Below, in pieces: positions 32,196-42,851 of a stretch of 54,378 bases of DNA; the stretch's first letter is position 1; each line of letters starts with the position of its first letter. The DNA comes from Lysobacteraceae bacterium. GTDB taxonomy: Bacteria > Pseudomonadota > Gammaproteobacteria > Xanthomonadales > Xanthomonadaceae. Below the pieces are notes generated by a model. That model was not told the origin of the DNA, ran no database searches, and saw only the letters and a list, made by a program, of their open reading frames with translations. Position numbers and translations under genes: made by a program. The stretch is from contig JACSSF010000164.1 of NCBI GenBank assembly GCA_014879375.1, positions 1 through 54,378 on the forward strand, read 5' to 3'.

Positions 32196-34244
32196 TCAGT
32201 CTTCCTCGTGATGGGGGCGCCACGACTCGACCAGGCGCTGCTGTACTTGCGGCGGCACCGGCTCGTAATGGCTGAAATCCAGTGCGTAACGGCCACGTCC
32301 CGCGGTCGCTGACTTGAGCTCGGTCGCATAGCCTTCCAGCTCCGACAGCGGCACTTGCGCCTTGACCACGATTTCGCCGCCGCGCGTGCTGTCGGTGCCG
32401 TGGATGCGCGCACGCTTGGCCGCAAGACCGCCGCTGATGTCGCCCATGTGCGCCTCGGGTGCGCTGACCTCCAGTTCGACGATCGGCTCCAGTACCTGTG
32501 CATCGGCCTTGGCGATCGCATCCAGGAACGCGCGCTTGCCGGCGGCGACGAATGCGACCTCCTTGCTGTCGACCGGATGGTGCTTGCCGTCATACACGGT
32601 CACCCGCACATCCTGCATCGGGTAGCCGGCCACCGCGCCCGCCGCCATCACCTGGCGCACGCCTTTCTCCACCGCCGGCAGGAACTGCCCGGGGATGACG
32701 CCGCCTTTCACCGCATCGATGAACTCGAAACCCTTGCCGCGCGGCAGCGGCTCCACCCGCAGGAACACCTCGCCGAACTGGCCGGCACCGCCGGTCTGCT
32801 TCTTGTGGCGATGATGCCCCTCGGCCTGCTGGCGCACGGTTTCCCGGTACGCGATGCGTGGTGGCCGTGTCGCGACATCCACGCCGAAGCGATCCTTCAG
32901 GCGCTGTAGTTGCAGGCGCAGGTGCAGGTCGGACAGGCCACGGATCACGGTCTCGTGAGTCTCGTCGTTGTGCTCGACGGCGAAGGCGGGATCTTCCTCG
33001 GCCAATTTGATCAGCGCATTGGCGAGCTTCTGCTCCTGCCCCTTGCTGGCCGGCTCCACCGCCAGCCCGAACATCGGCTTGGGGAACTCCAGCGGCATCA
33101 AGTGGATGTGGTCCTCGTCGTGCGAGTCGTGCAGCACGGCATCGAAATGCAGGTCGTCGATCTTGGCGATGGCGGCGATGTCGCCCGGGATCGCCTGCGT
33201 CACCTCGAGGTGCTCCTTCCCCTTCATCTTGTAGAGATGGCCGACCTTGAACGGCTTGCGCCCGTCATCGACGAACAGCTGGCTGTCCGGCCGCACCGTG
33301 CCCTGATAGACGCGGAACACCGCCAGCTTGCCGACGAACGGGTCGTGCACGATCTTGAACACGTCAGCGATGACGTGCGCGCCGGGGTCGGGCCGGGGAT
33401 TGAGGATCGATGCGGCATCGCCGATGCCCTTGATGAATTCCGGCGGATTGGCCTCGGACGGATTCGGGAACAGGCGCTCGGCGATGTCGAGCAGTTCGCG
33501 CACGCCGGTGCCGGTGCGCGCGGAGACGAAACACACCGGGACCAGATGGCCTTCGCGCAGGCACTGCTCGAACGCATCGTGCAGCTCCTCGCCAGACAGG
33601 CCACCTTCGCCGAGATCCAGATAGCGATCCATCACCTTCTCGTTGACCTCGACAACCTGGTCGAGGATGCGCTGGTGCCAGTCCGCGACCGGCCCGAGAT
33701 CGCTCTCGCCTTCGCGGTTGCCGAAACAGTCGATCACCTTGGCGCCGCCCTCTGCCGGCAGATTGAGCGGCAGTACCTCGGGGCCGAAGGTCTCGCGCAG
33801 CGCGTCCATCAGGGCGGTCAGGTCATTGCTTTCATGATCGATCTTGTTGACGACGATGGCGCGACACAACCCGCGCGACTTGGCGTGTTCCATCATTCGC
33901 CGGGTGCCGTATTCGACCCCGGAATCGGCATCGACCACCACTACGACGGTCTCGACCGCCGCGAGCGCCGACAGCGCGGGGCCGCGGAATTCGGGATAGC
34001 CGGGCGTGTCGATCAAGTTGAGATGGATGCCGGCATGGTCGGTGCTGGCGATGGCGGTGTCGATGGAGTGGCCGCGTTCTTTCTCGATGGGATCGAAGTC
34101 GGAGACCGTGGTGCCGCGTTCGATGCTGCCTGCCGTCTGGACGGTGCCGCCGGCATGCAGCAGGGCTTCGAAGAGACTTGTTTTGCCGGCGCCAGGATGG
34201 CCTGCGAGCGCGATGTTGCGGAGGGTGTCGGTGCTGTAGGACAT
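32196..34244 (-). CDS. elongation factor G-like GTPase
   Basis: NIALAGHPGAGKTSLFEALLHAGG, NLIDTPGYPEF, VVNKIDHE, C-terminal GDISGGLAAKRARIHGTDS. Confidence 0.92.
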   Translation of the reverse strand: MSYSTDTLRNIALAGHPGAGKTSLFEALLHAGGTVQTAGSIERGTTVSDFDPIEKERGHSIDTAIASTDHAGIHLNLIDTPGYPEFRGPALSALAAVETVVVVVDADSGVEYGTRRMMEHAKSRGLCRAIVVNKIDHESNDLTALMDALRETFGPEVLPLNLPAEGGAKVIDCFGNREGESDLGPVADWHQRILDQVVEVNEKVMDRYLDLGEGGLSGEELHDAFEQCLREGHLVPVCFVSARTGTGVRELLDIAERLFPNPSEANPPEFIKGIGDAASILNPRPDPGAHVIADVFKIVHDPFVGKLAVFRVYQGTVRPDSQLFVDDGRKPFKVGHLYKMKGKEHLEVTQAIPGDIAAIAKIDDLHFDAVLHDSHDEDHIHLMPLEFPKPMFGLAVEPASKGQEQKLANALIKLAEEDPAFAVEHNDETHETVIRGLSDLHLRLQLQRLKDRFGVDVATRPPRIAYRETVRQQAEGHHRHKKQTGGAGQFGEVFLRVEPLPRGKGFEFIDAVKGGVIPGQFLPAVEKGVRQVMAAGAVAGYPMQDVRVTVYDGKHHPVDSKEVAFVAAGKRAFLDAIAKADAQVLEPIVELEVSAPEAHMGDISGGLAAKRARIHGTDSTRGGEIVVKAQVPLSELEGYATELKSATAGRGRYALDFSHYEPVPPQVQQRLVESWRPHHEED

Positions 34245-34517
34245 GCGTCCGTCTCCTTCGGTGCGAGGTGACTGGGACGTCATGGTCGTCCGCGACTCGG
34301 AGCGCGACCCTCGAGCGTGGCGCTCGGCGGGCGGTCATGGCGGTCGCTCCAGCATACGCCCGGTATTGGATGGGTGCGAATTCCACGGGATTGCGGGGGG
34401 GGGGGTGAATGCGCGGCAACAGACGAGACGCGCACCAGCCGGATTCAGCACGCCTTTACCTGTTGATGCGCAAGGTGGTGTCATCCGCCCATTTCCTTGG
34501 CGGGGGAGCGTCGAGCC

Positions 34518-35222
34518 ATGAAGCATCTTTCCCTTTCCCTCATCGCACTGGGCATGGCGGCCACGGTCGGTACCGCGTCCGCGCAGAGCCTGTCCGGCCA
34601 GCCGCAGTACAACCCGGGCCAATCGACCTACGACGATGGCTATGGCCAGAACGCGCAGTACGAGTACGCGCGGGTGATCAACGTGGTGCGCGTGTCCGGT
34701 GGCGGCTACGCGGCCAACAACGGGTACGGATCGAGCAGCTATGGCTCGCAGGGTCAGCGCTGCTACACCCGCAACGATGGCTACGTGGATCGCTACGGCA
34801 ACACGCAATATCCCGACGGCTACCGCAACGATGGCTATTACGGCAACAACGGGTACGGCGGCTATGGCGGTTCGCAGACGGGGCGCACGGTTGCGACCGT
34901 GGTCGGCGGCGTGGTTGGTGCGGTACTCGGCAGCCAGGTCGGTGGCGGTTCCGCACGTTATGCGACATCGGCCATTGGCTCGATGGTCGGCGGGCAGGTC
35001 GGCGGCAGCATCTACGACCAGACCCAGCGCCAGCGTCGCCAGGGCCAAGTCACCGTCTGCGACCCGGTGCCGGTCAACGGCGGCTACGGCAATGCCCGCT
35101 ACGGCAATGCACAGGACGCGTATGACGTCACCTACGAGTACAACGGCCGCCGCTACACCTCGCGGATGAACTACGACCCCGGCCAGCGCGTGCGCGTGCG
35201 GGTGGATGTCACCCCGCAGTGA
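34518..35222 (+). CDS. glycine zipper 2TM domain-containing secreted protein
   Basis: Signal peptide; low-complexity N/G/Y region; GRTVATVVGGVVGAVLGSQVGGGSARYATSAIGSMVGGQVGGSIYD. Confidence 0.85.
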   Translation: MKHLSLSLIALGMAATVGTASAQSLSGQPQYNPGQSTYDDGYGQNAQYEYARVINVVRVSGGGYAANNGYGSSSYGSQGQRCYTRNDGYVDRYGNTQYPDGYRNDGYYGNNGYGGYGGSQTGRTVATVVGGVVGAVLGSQVGGGSARYATSAIGSMVGGQVGGSIYDQTQRQRRQGQVTVCDPVPVNGGYGNARYGNAQDAYDVTYEYNGRRYTSRMNYDPGQRVRVRVDVTPQ

Positions 35223-35248
35223 TCGTTTTCGCAGTGCCGTGAACAAGG

Positions 35249-35275
35249 AAGGGCGCCTCGGGGCGCCCTTCTTGC
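35249..35275 (+). terminator. rho-independent terminator
   Basis: AAGGGCGCC-tcgg-GGCGCCCTT followed by cttgctt. Confidence 0.65.
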
Positions 35276-35306
35276 TTAGCGGGATCGATGTGGCTTCGTT
35301 ACCGGT

Positions 35307-36200
35307 TCAAGACCAGTCCAGTTCGCCGCGCACCACGCTGGTGACGCGACCGCCCGACCAAACATCCCCGTTGTCGTCGACGGTGAGTTCGATGATCGCG
35401 TCGTGGCCGACTTCGCGGCCCTGGCTGATGCGGTAAAAACCGCCTGCGCCTGGCAGGGCATCGCGCAGCGCCAGCCATGCCGCCAGCGTGGCGTTGGCCG
35501 CGCCCGATGCGGCATCCTCGAATGCGGCGGGTGCGCCCACCCATGCACGCACGGCGAGGTAGTAGACCGGGTTGTCGCTGCGCGCGAACACGCACACGCC
35601 CATGCTCTCGGTGGCCTCGGCCAGTGCGGAGATGGCGGGCCAGTTGGGCGTGGCGCTGCGGAGCGACGCCTCATCGGCCATTTCCACCAGCCACCAGCGG
35701 CGGCCGCCCTCCATCAACGCGGGCGGCAATTCGCCGAGCGGCAGGCCAGCGAGGGCATCGAGCAGGCGCGTGTCGTCGGGCGAGGCGGTTTCCAGCAATC
35801 TGGAGGGTGGCGTGCGCACCGCGATGGTGCGATGTGCGCCTTCGCCGTGCACGCGCAGCGGCAGCTTGCCGGCGATGCCGTCCTGCACCAGGAAGCCGTC
35901 GCAGGGCGTGGCAAGGCCCGCTTCCAGCACGGCGTGCGCGGTGCCGACGCTCGGATGGCCGGCGAAGGGCACCTCGCGGCGCGGGCTGAAGATGCGCAGG
36001 CGATAGCTGCTGCCCTCATCGACCGGCGGCAGGACGAAGGTCGTCTCCGGCAGGCGTGTCCAGCGCGCGATCGCTTGCATGTCGTCATCGGACAGGCCTT
36101 CGGCGTCCAGCACCACGGCGAGGGGATTGCCGGCGCCGGCGCGGTCGGCGAAGACATCGGCCTGCACGTAAGGACGCAGGCGGCGGGTGGGTTCTGTCAT
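35307..36200 (-). CDS. PhzF family phenazine biosynthesis-like epimerase/isomerase
   Basis: YVQADVFADRAGAGNPLAVVLDAEGL, FSPRREVPFAGHPSVGTAHAVLE, DAASGAANATLAAWL. Confidence 0.92.
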   Translation of the reverse strand: MTEPTRRLRPYVQADVFADRAGAGNPLAVVLDAEGLSDDDMQAIARWTRLPETTFVLPPVDEGSSYRLRIFSPRREVPFAGHPSVGTAHAVLEAGLATPCDGFLVQDGIAGKLPLRVHGEGAHRTIAVRTPPSRLLETASPDDTRLLDALAGLPLGELPPALMEGGRRWWLVEMADEASLRSATPNWPAISALAEATESMGVCVFARSDNPVYYLAVRAWVGAPAAFEDAASGAANATLAAWLALRDALPGAGGFYRISQGREVGHDAIIELTVDDNGDVWSGGRVTSVVRGELDWS

Positions 36201-36243
36201 TAGAATGTCGATTCCGCCAGCAGTCCTGGCCTGCGAACATTCT

Positions 36244-38850
36244 ATGTCGTCCTCCCCCCACGCCGAACCCTGGGTGGTGCTGAAGTTCGGTGGCACCAGC
36301 GTTTCCTCCCGCGCCCGCTGGGACAATATCGGTCGCATCGGCGCCGATCGTGCCCGCGATGCGCGCGTGCTGGTGGTGGTGTCCGCGCTCTCGGGCGTCA
36401 CGAATGAGCTGCAGGCGATCACGCAGGGCGATGCCGATGCAGGGGCTCGCGTCGATGCGCTGGAACAACGACATCGCGCCTTCGCCCGCGAGTTGGGGCT
36501 GGATGACGAGGCAGTGCTCGGCGCGCGTTTGGCGGCCTTGCGTGCCCTCGTCGACGACGAACGCGCCACGCATCGCCCCTATGACTGGCAGGCCGACGTG
36601 CTCTCGCAGGGCGAGTTGCTCTCTTCCACGCTCGGCGCGGCCTATCTTGCTGCGCAAGGCCACGATTTTGGCTGGTGCGATGCGCGTGACTGGCTGTCCG
36701 CGGTCGACATGCCCAACCAGAGCGATTGGGCGAGGCGACTCTCGGTCAACTGCCAGCGCAGCAGCGACGATGCCTGGCGCGACGGCTTCCATGCCCAGGC
36801 CAATCGCCTGCTGATCACCCAAGGCTTCATCGCCCGGCACGGGGACGGTGGCACCGCGATCCTCGGTCGCGGCGGCTCGGATACCTCGGCGGCGTACTTC
36901 GGCGCCTTGCTCGATGCCGCGCGTGTCGAGATCTGGACCGACGTGCCCGGCATGTTCAGTGCCAATCCGCGCGAAGTGCCGGATGCACGCCTGCTGGCGC
37001 GACTGGATTACGCCGAGGCGCAGGAAATCGCCACCACCGGTGCAAAGGTGTTGCATCCGCGCTCCATCGGCCCGTGCCGCGACGCGCGCGTGCCGATGGC
37101 GATCCTCGATACCGAACGACTCGACCTCGGCGGTACCCGCATCGATGCGAGCGCGGCGACGGTGCCGGGGGTGAAGGCGATCAGTCGTCGCAATGGCATC
37201 GTGCTGGTGTCGATGGAATCGATCGGGATGTGGCAGCAGGTCGGCTTCCTTGCCGATGTGTTCGAGCGTTTCCGCCGGCATGGCCTGTCGGTCGACTTGA
37301 TCGGCTCGTCGGAAACCAATGTGACGGTTTCGCTCGACCCGAGCGAGAACCTGATGAACACCGACGTGCTCTCGCGCCTGTCCGAAGACCTGGCGCAGGT
37401 GTGCCGGGTCAAGGTGATCGCGCCATGCGCGGCGATCACGCTGGTCGGGCGCGGCATGCGTTCGATGCTGCACAAGCTTTCCGGCGTGTGGGCCACCTTC
37501 GGGCAGGAGCGCGTGCACCTGATCTCGCAGTCGTCGAACGATCTCAACCTGACTTTCGTGGTGGATGAAGCCGATGCCGATGGCCTGATCCCCAGCCTGC
37601 ACGCCGAACTGATCCGCAGTGGCGCGATGCCGGTGCGCGAAGCCGGCGTGTTCGGTCCCAGCTGGCGCGGCATCTGCGAGGAGAACCCCATGCCTGTCGA
37701 GAAATGGTGGCGGACGCATCGCGACGCCTTGCTCGCGCGCGCCGCGTTCGGCACGCCGCGCTATGTCTATCACCTGCCGACGCTGCGCGCGCAGGCGGCC
37801 AAGCTCAATGCGATCACCGCGGTGGATCGTCGCTATTTTGCGATCAAGGCCAACTCGCACCCACGCCTGCTGCAGGAATTGCACTCGCTCGGCTTTGGCC
37901 TGGAGTGCGTGTCGAGCGCGGAAGTCGAGCGCGTGTTCGCGTCCGTGCCCGGCATCGATCCCTCGCGCCTGCTGTTCACGCCGAGCTTCGCGCCGCGCAG
38001 CGAATACGAAGCGGTGCTGGCGCGTGGCGTGCAGCTCACCCTGGACAACGTCGAGGCACTGCGCAACTGGCCGGAAGTCTTCCGCGGCCGTGACATCTGG
38101 CTACGCATCGACCTTGGCCGCGGCGACGGCCACCACGCGAAGGTGGTGACCGGCGGCAGTGAATCGAAGTTCGGCCTGCCGCTTTCGCGTCTGGAGGAGT
38201 TCCTCGCCGCCGCGCGCGCGATCGATGTGCGCGTGACCGGCCTGCATGCGCACCTCGGCAGCGGCATCGAATCTCCTGCGCACTGGGCCGGCGTGCATGC
38301 CGAACTCGCCACCCTGGCCGATGGCATCGGCACCGTCGAGACACTCGATATCGGTGGAGGCTTGCCGATTCCCTATCTGCCGGACGATGGCGAGTTCGAT
38401 CTCGCTGGCTGGTCCAAGGCATTGGCGGAGGTCAAGGCGGCATTCCCGCGTTACGCGATCGCGATCGAGCCCGGCCGCTTCCTCGTCGCCCAATGCGGCG
38501 TGGTGCTGGCCCGGGCCACCCAGGTGGTGGAAAAGGATGGCGTGCGTCGCGTCGGCCTGGATGCCGGCATGAACACGCTGATCCGTCCCGCGCTGTACGA
38601 CGCCTGGCACGACATCCGCAATCTCTCGCGCCTGGACGACACTGCCGAGCGCGACTTCGACGTGGTCGGCCCGATCTGCGAAAGCAGCGACGTGTTCGGG
38701 CATGCGCGCAGCCTGCCGGCGGCGACCGCCGAGGGTGACGTGATGCTGATCGCCGACGCAGGCGCCTACGGCTACAGCATGGCCAGCGAATACAACCTGC
38801 GCGCGCTGCCCGAAGAGGATGTGCTGGATGGGTCGGCTGATGAAGGCTGA
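36244..38850 (+). CDS. bifunctional aspartate kinase/diaminopimelate decarboxylase
   Basis: N-terminal kinase WVVLKFGGTSVSS and ACT region; C-terminal decarboxylase YFAIKANSHPRLLQELHSLGFGLECVSSAEV, HLGSGIESPAHW. Confidence 0.94.
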   Translation: MSSSPHAEPWVVLKFGGTSVSSRARWDNIGRIGADRARDARVLVVVSALSGVTNELQAITQGDADAGARVDALEQRHRAFARELGLDDEAVLGARLAALRALVDDERATHRPYDWQADVLSQGELLSSTLGAAYLAAQGHDFGWCDARDWLSAVDMPNQSDWARRLSVNCQRSSDDAWRDGFHAQANRLLITQGFIARHGDGGTAILGRGGSDTSAAYFGALLDAARVEIWTDVPGMFSANPREVPDARLLARLDYAEAQEIATTGAKVLHPRSIGPCRDARVPMAILDTERLDLGGTRIDASAATVPGVKAISRRNGIVLVSMESIGMWQQVGFLADVFERFRRHGLSVDLIGSSETNVTVSLDPSENLMNTDVLSRLSEDLAQVCRVKVIAPCAAITLVGRGMRSMLHKLSGVWATFGQERVHLISQSSNDLNLTFVVDEADADGLIPSLHAELIRSGAMPVREAGVFGPSWRGICEENPMPVEKWWRTHRDALLARAAFGTPRYVYHLPTLRAQAAKLNAITAVDRRYFAIKANSHPRLLQELHSLGFGLECVSSAEVERVFASVPGIDPSRLLFTPSFAPRSEYEAVLARGVQLTLDNVEALRNWPEVFRGRDIWLRIDLGRGDGHHAKVVTGGSESKFGLPLSRLEEFLAAARAIDVRVTGLHAHLGSGIESPAHWAGVHAELATLADGIGTVETLDIGGGLPIPYLPDDGEFDLAGWSKALAEVKAAFPRYAIAIEPGRFLVAQCGVVLARATQVVEKDGVRRVGLDAGMNTLIRPALYDAWHDIRNLSRLDDTAERDFDVVGPICESSDVFGHARSLPAATAEGDVMLIADAGAYGYSMASEYNLRALPEEDVLDGSADEG

Positions 38851-39325
38851 CACGCTCCTGTTGCTGCAGGCGGCCGGTGTTGGCGCGTTGCTGGCACCCG
38901 GCCTTGGCGCGCTGGCGGCATGGGCGGGGCAGCGCGATGTCACCCACGCCGCGCCGCTGCTGGTCCTGCCTGGCGCGTTGGCGGGCAGTCTGGCCACGGC
39001 CTTGACGCTGCAAGGCTGGCACCGCGCCGGCGGCGTGGATAGCGGCTGGCCGGCCACGCGAATGGCGGCGTGGATCGTCCTGCACCTGCTGTGGATCTTG
39101 CCTGCGCTGCTCGGCGTCACCATCTTCCTGATGCAATCGATGGGTCGGGTCGATGTGGGCGTCGATGTCGGCGGCATCGACATCGATGCAGGGATCGGCA
39201 TCCTCCTGATGCTCGCCGCGGTCGGCTCGGCCATGGTGTGGGGGTTGCCGGCATACTTCCTGGCATGGCTGGGATGCAGGCGTTTTCTCGCGCGCATGAT
39301 GCGTGCATCGGAGTACAGGGCATGA
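38840..39325 (+). CDS. small multi-TM membrane protein, unknown function
   Basis: Overlaps the upstream stop; four hydrophobic segments. Confidence 0.65.
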   Translation: MKADTLLLLQAAGVGALLAPGLGALAAWAGQRDVTHAAPLLVLPGALAGSLATALTLQGWHRAGGVDSGWPATRMAAWIVLHLLWILPALLGVTIFLMQSMGRVDVGVDVGGIDIDAGIGILLMLAAVGSAMVWGLPAYFLAWLGCRRFLARMMRASEYRA

Positions 39326-40677
39326 CGATGTTCGATCGCGACGCGATCCGTTCCTTCCATTTCGTTCGTCGCGAATTCGATGCCGACACCGGCATCGCGC
39401 GGCTGGTATATGCATTCGATGACGGCCCCGAGCTGGTGGAAACCGTCACCATCCCCGGTGCGCCGTTCGCACTGGAGGGCCCGCGCGCGGTGGCGGTCGG
39501 CCATGCGTTGACCTTGCTGCACCTGATTGCCGGCGTCAGTTATTACAAGGCTGCGGTGCCGAAGGACATCCGTGTCGATTACACGACGCTCGATCCCGAT
39601 ACCGCCGCGCTGCTGGACGAGATCTATCGCCATGGCCTCGGCGAGTTCGCCTATCGCAATGGCCTGGACCTCGATGGCCACATCCGTTTCCCGCATGGCA
39701 ATGCGGTGGACGGCGATGCACCGGCATTGGGCCTGCGACGCCACGCGCTGACCGCGATCGGCGGCGGCAAGGATTCGTTGGTGTCGATCGAGGCGCTGCG
39801 CGGCGTGGATGTCGCGCAGACGGTGACGTGGATCGGCGGTTCGCAGCTGATCCGGGCCTGCGCCGAACGCACGGGCTTGCCGACCCTCAACATCCAGCGC
39901 CAGCTAGCCCCGGAGCTGTTTGAATACAACCGTCAGGGCGCATGGAATGGCCACATTCCGGTCACGGCGATCAATTCCGCGATCATGGTGCTGGCGGCGC
40001 TGCTGGTCGATGCCGATCAGGTCGTGTTCTCGAACGAGCGATCGGCCAGCTATGGCAGCCTGATCGAAGGCACCGGCGAGGTGAACCACCAGTGGTCGAA
40101 AGGCTGGGCGTTCGAGCACGACTTCGGCGAGTACGTCGCGCATCGCATCGCCGCCGACCTGCACTACTACTCGCTGCTGCGCCCGATGAGCGAGCTGGCC
40201 GTCGCCCGCCAGTTCACCAAGACCACGCATTACGACGCGCATTTCTCCAGTTGCAACCGCAACTTCCACATCCTGGGCGAACGTCCTGTGAATCGCTGGT
40301 GCGGCGTGTGCCCGAAATGTCATTTCGTGTTCCTCGCGCTGGCGCCGTTCATGCCCAAGCCGCGGTTGGTCGGCATCTTCGGTCGCAACCTGCTGGATGA
40401 GGAAAGCCAGGTGCCGGGCTTCGACGCCCTGCTCGAATTCCGCGACCACAAGCCCTTCGAATGCGTGGGCGAGGGGCGCGAATCACGCGCCGCGATGACG
40501 GCCTTGGCCGCGCGCCCGGAGTGGCAGGAGGATGTCGTGGTGCGACGTTTCAGCCGTGAGGTCGCGCCGCAACTGGATACCGCCGATCTCTCGATCGATG
40601 CCTTGATGGACATCGACGACGAGCACCGCATCCCCGCCGATTTGTGGGAACGCCTGCGTGCGCATTTCGCAGCTTGA
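39322..40677 (+). CDS. murL: UDP-N-acetyl-alpha-D-muramoyl-L-alanyl-L-glutamate epimerase (MurL)
   Basis: [50 protein letters not shown]; overlaps MurD2-type ligase. Confidence 0.88.
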   Translation: MTMFDRDAIRSFHFVRREFDADTGIARLVYAFDDGPELVETVTIPGAPFALEGPRAVAVGHALTLLHLIAGVSYYKAAVPKDIRVDYTTLDPDTAALLDEIYRHGLGEFAYRNGLDLDGHIRFPHGNAVDGDAPALGLRRHALTAIGGGKDSLVSIEALRGVDVAQTVTWIGGSQLIRACAERTGLPTLNIQRQLAPELFEYNRQGAWNGHIPVTAINSAIMVLAALLVDADQVVFSNERSASYGSLIEGTGEVNHQWSKGWAFEHDFGEYVAHRIAADLHYYSLLRPMSELAVARQFTKTTHYDAHFSSCNRNFHILGERPVNRWCGVCPKCHFVFLALAPFMPKPRLVGIFGRNLLDEESQVPGFDALLEFRDHKPFECVGEGRESRAAMTALAARPEWQEDVVVRRFSREVAPQLDTADLSIDALMDIDDEHRIPADLWERLRAHFAA

Positions 40678-42043
40678 GGGTCGCCACGTCGCGCTGTGGG
40701 GTTGGGGCCGCGAAGGCCGCGCCGCCTACTACGCGCTGCGCAAGCGCCTGCCGGCGCAGGCGTTGACGATCCTGTGCACGTCCGAGGAATCGGACGATGC
40801 ACGCAAGCTGCGCGACCCGCTGCTGTCGTTCGACACCTCGGTCACCGCCGAGCGCCTTGCTTCCTTCGACGTGGTGGTGAAGTCGCCGGGCATCAGTCCG
40901 TATGGCGAAATGGCGCGCATCGCCGCCGAACGGGGCACGATATTCATCGGTGGCACCGGCCTGTGGTTCGGCGAACGCGGCGAGAACGCGCGCACGTTGT
41001 GCGTCACCGGGACCAAGGGCAAGAGCACGACGAGCGCGCTGCTCGCCCACATGCTGCGCGCGGCGGGACGGCGCACCGCGCTGGCGGGCAACATCGGCCT
41101 GCCGCTGCTGGAGTTGCTGGACGCCGACGCGGACGAGTGGGTGATCGAGCTGTCCAGTTACCAGACCCGCGATGTCGCCGAAAGCGGTGTGCGCCCCAGC
41201 CTGGCCCTCGCCACCAACATCTATCCCGAGCACCTGGACTGGCACGGCAGCCAGCAGCAGTACGTCGACGACAAGTTGTCATTGTTCACCCAGGCGCGAC
41301 CGGCGATGGCCGCGCTCAATGCCGGTGACCGCGTCCTGTCACAGCTCGTCTTGCCGGACTCGCGCGTGCGCTGGTTCAACTTTGGAGGTGGCTGGCACCA
41401 ACGCGGCGACTTCATCTATCGCGGCGAGATCAAGGTGCTGGACACGCGCGCGTTGCCGTTGCCGGGCATGCACAACCGCGGCAACCTGTGCGGCGTGTTG
41501 CTGACACTGGAAATGCTGGGGTTCGATGCAATGGGCCTCGCGCACCATGCGGAGAGTTTCCAGCCGCTGCCCAATCGGCTGCAGATACTCGGCACGCACG
41601 AGGGCATCACCTGGGTCAATGATTCGATCAGCACCACGCCGCATGCCTCGCTCGCGGCGCTGGATGTCTTTGCAGGCCGCAAGGTAGCGCTCCTGGTCGG
41701 TGGCCATGACCGCGGCCTGGACTGGACGGAATTCGGTGAGGCGATGCGCACCCGCGCCCCGCATGCCATCATCACCATGGGCGCGAACGGCCCGCGTATC
41801 CACGAGCTGTTGGCGCCGATCGAGCGGCAGTCGGGCTTCAAGCTGCTTGCGGCATCGGATTTGCCCGAAGCCACTGCGCTTGCGAAAAAAGCGCTGGCGG
41901 ACGAGGGCGTGGTGCTGCTTTCGCCGGGCGCCCCCAGTTTTGGCGCGTACAAAGACTACGTTGTGCGCGGCAAGCATTTTGCGGAACTGGGCGGTTTCGA
42001 TCCGGACCGGATCGTGGCGATCAGCGGGCTCGGCATCGCCTGA
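40658..42043 (+). CDS. murD2: UDP-N-acetylmuramoyl-L-alanine--L-glutamate ligase (MurD2-type)
   Basis: Mur ligase ATP motif [44 protein letters not shown]; coupled to murL. Confidence 0.88.
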   Translation: MRISQLEGRHVALWGWGREGRAAYYALRKRLPAQALTILCTSEESDDARKLRDPLLSFDTSVTAERLASFDVVVKSPGISPYGEMARIAAERGTIFIGGTGLWFGERGENARTLCVTGTKGKSTTSALLAHMLRAAGRRTALAGNIGLPLLELLDADADEWVIELSSYQTRDVAESGVRPSLALATNIYPEHLDWHGSQQQYVDDKLSLFTQARPAMAALNAGDRVLSQLVLPDSRVRWFNFGGGWHQRGDFIYRGEIKVLDTRALPLPGMHNRGNLCGVLLTLEMLGFDAMGLAHHAESFQPLPNRLQILGTHEGITWVNDSISTTPHASLAALDVFAGRKVALLVGGHDRGLDWTEFGEAMRTRAPHAIITMGANGPRIHELLAPIERQSGFKLLAASDLPEATALAKKALADEGVVLLSPGAPSFGAYKDYVVRGKHFAELGGFDPDRIVAISGLGIA

Positions 42044-42116
42044 TCGTGCGCTTCACGCGCGCACCTGCGCAGTAGGGCTACCCTCGTGGGTAATCCGCAA
42101 ACGCGAGGTGGCGATC

Positions 42117-42470
42117 ATGAAAGCCGACGAGATCCTGGTGAAGCGAATCTACGAACCCGCCAGCAAGACCGATGGCGCGCGCATCCTGGTGGATCGCTTG
42201 TGGCCGCGCGGCGTGTCCAAGGTCGAGGCCGCGCTTGATGCGTGGCTCAAGGACATCGCGCCATCGACCGAATTGCGTGACTGGTTCCACCATGACGACG
42301 CGTTGTGGAGCGAGTTCCGCAAGCGCTACTTCGCCGAGCTGGACAAGAACCTCGACGCCGTCGCCGAGCTGCGCGAATGGGCCAAGAAGGGGCGCGTCAG
42401 CCTGCTCTACGCCGCCCATGACGAAGCCCACAACAACGCCGTGGCGTTGCGCGAATATCTGCTGCGCTGA
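42117..42470 (+). CDS. DUF488 domain-containing protein
   Basis: VKRIYEPASKTDGARILVDRLWPRGVSK...LRDWFHHDDALWSEFRKRYFAEL. Confidence 0.9.
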   Translation: MKADEILVKRIYEPASKTDGARILVDRLWPRGVSKVEAALDAWLKDIAPSTELRDWFHHDDALWSEFRKRYFAELDKNLDAVAELREWAKKGRVSLLYAAHDEAHNNAVALREYLLR

Positions 42471-42479
42471 AACGCGGTG

Positions 42480-42851
42480 TCAGGCCAGCGGCGTGCCTTG
42501 GTGGAAGCACATCCGCCAGACGCCTGCTTCATGCCGCCACAGCGAGCTGCGTCGTGAACGGGTCTCTTCACGGTGGGCGATGCGCGAAGCGTCGTAGTTC
42601 AGCAGGGCAACACCGGGTGCGATCAAGCGGCACTGGAAGCCGCTGGCCGTGAAGGCGATGCCGCTTTCCTGCGGCAATCGCGCCAGTACCTCGTCCTTGC
42701 CGAAGCGGCGGCCGTTGGCGGCGATTTCCTCGAAATCATCGCTGATGTGGCGATCAAGGAAATCGCGATCATGTCGTGTCGCGGGATCAAGCAAGGCCAG
42801 TTCCAGCGCGATGATGGCATCGATGTCGCCGCCGCCATCCATGCGGATCAC
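42480..42851 (-). CDS. DUF4440/NTF2-like protein
   Basis: IIALELALLDPATRHDRDFLDRHISDDFEEIAANGRRFGKDEVLARL...WRMCFHQGTPL. Confidence 0.8.
   Translation of the reverse strand: MIRMDGGGDIDAIIALELALLDPATRHDRDFLDRHISDDFEEIAANGRRFGKDEVLARLPQESGIAFTASGFQCRLIAPGVALLNYDASRIAHREETRSRRSSLWRHEAGVWRMCFHQGTPLA

Noticed and set aside
32910-34271. 453-aa plus-strand ORF
   Set aside because: Antisense of the EF-G-like gene.
34395-34405. Run of 11 G residues upstream of the glycine-zipper gene, possible phase-variable tract
   Set aside because: More than 100 bp from the start and not within an obvious promoter; could also be a sequencing artefact.
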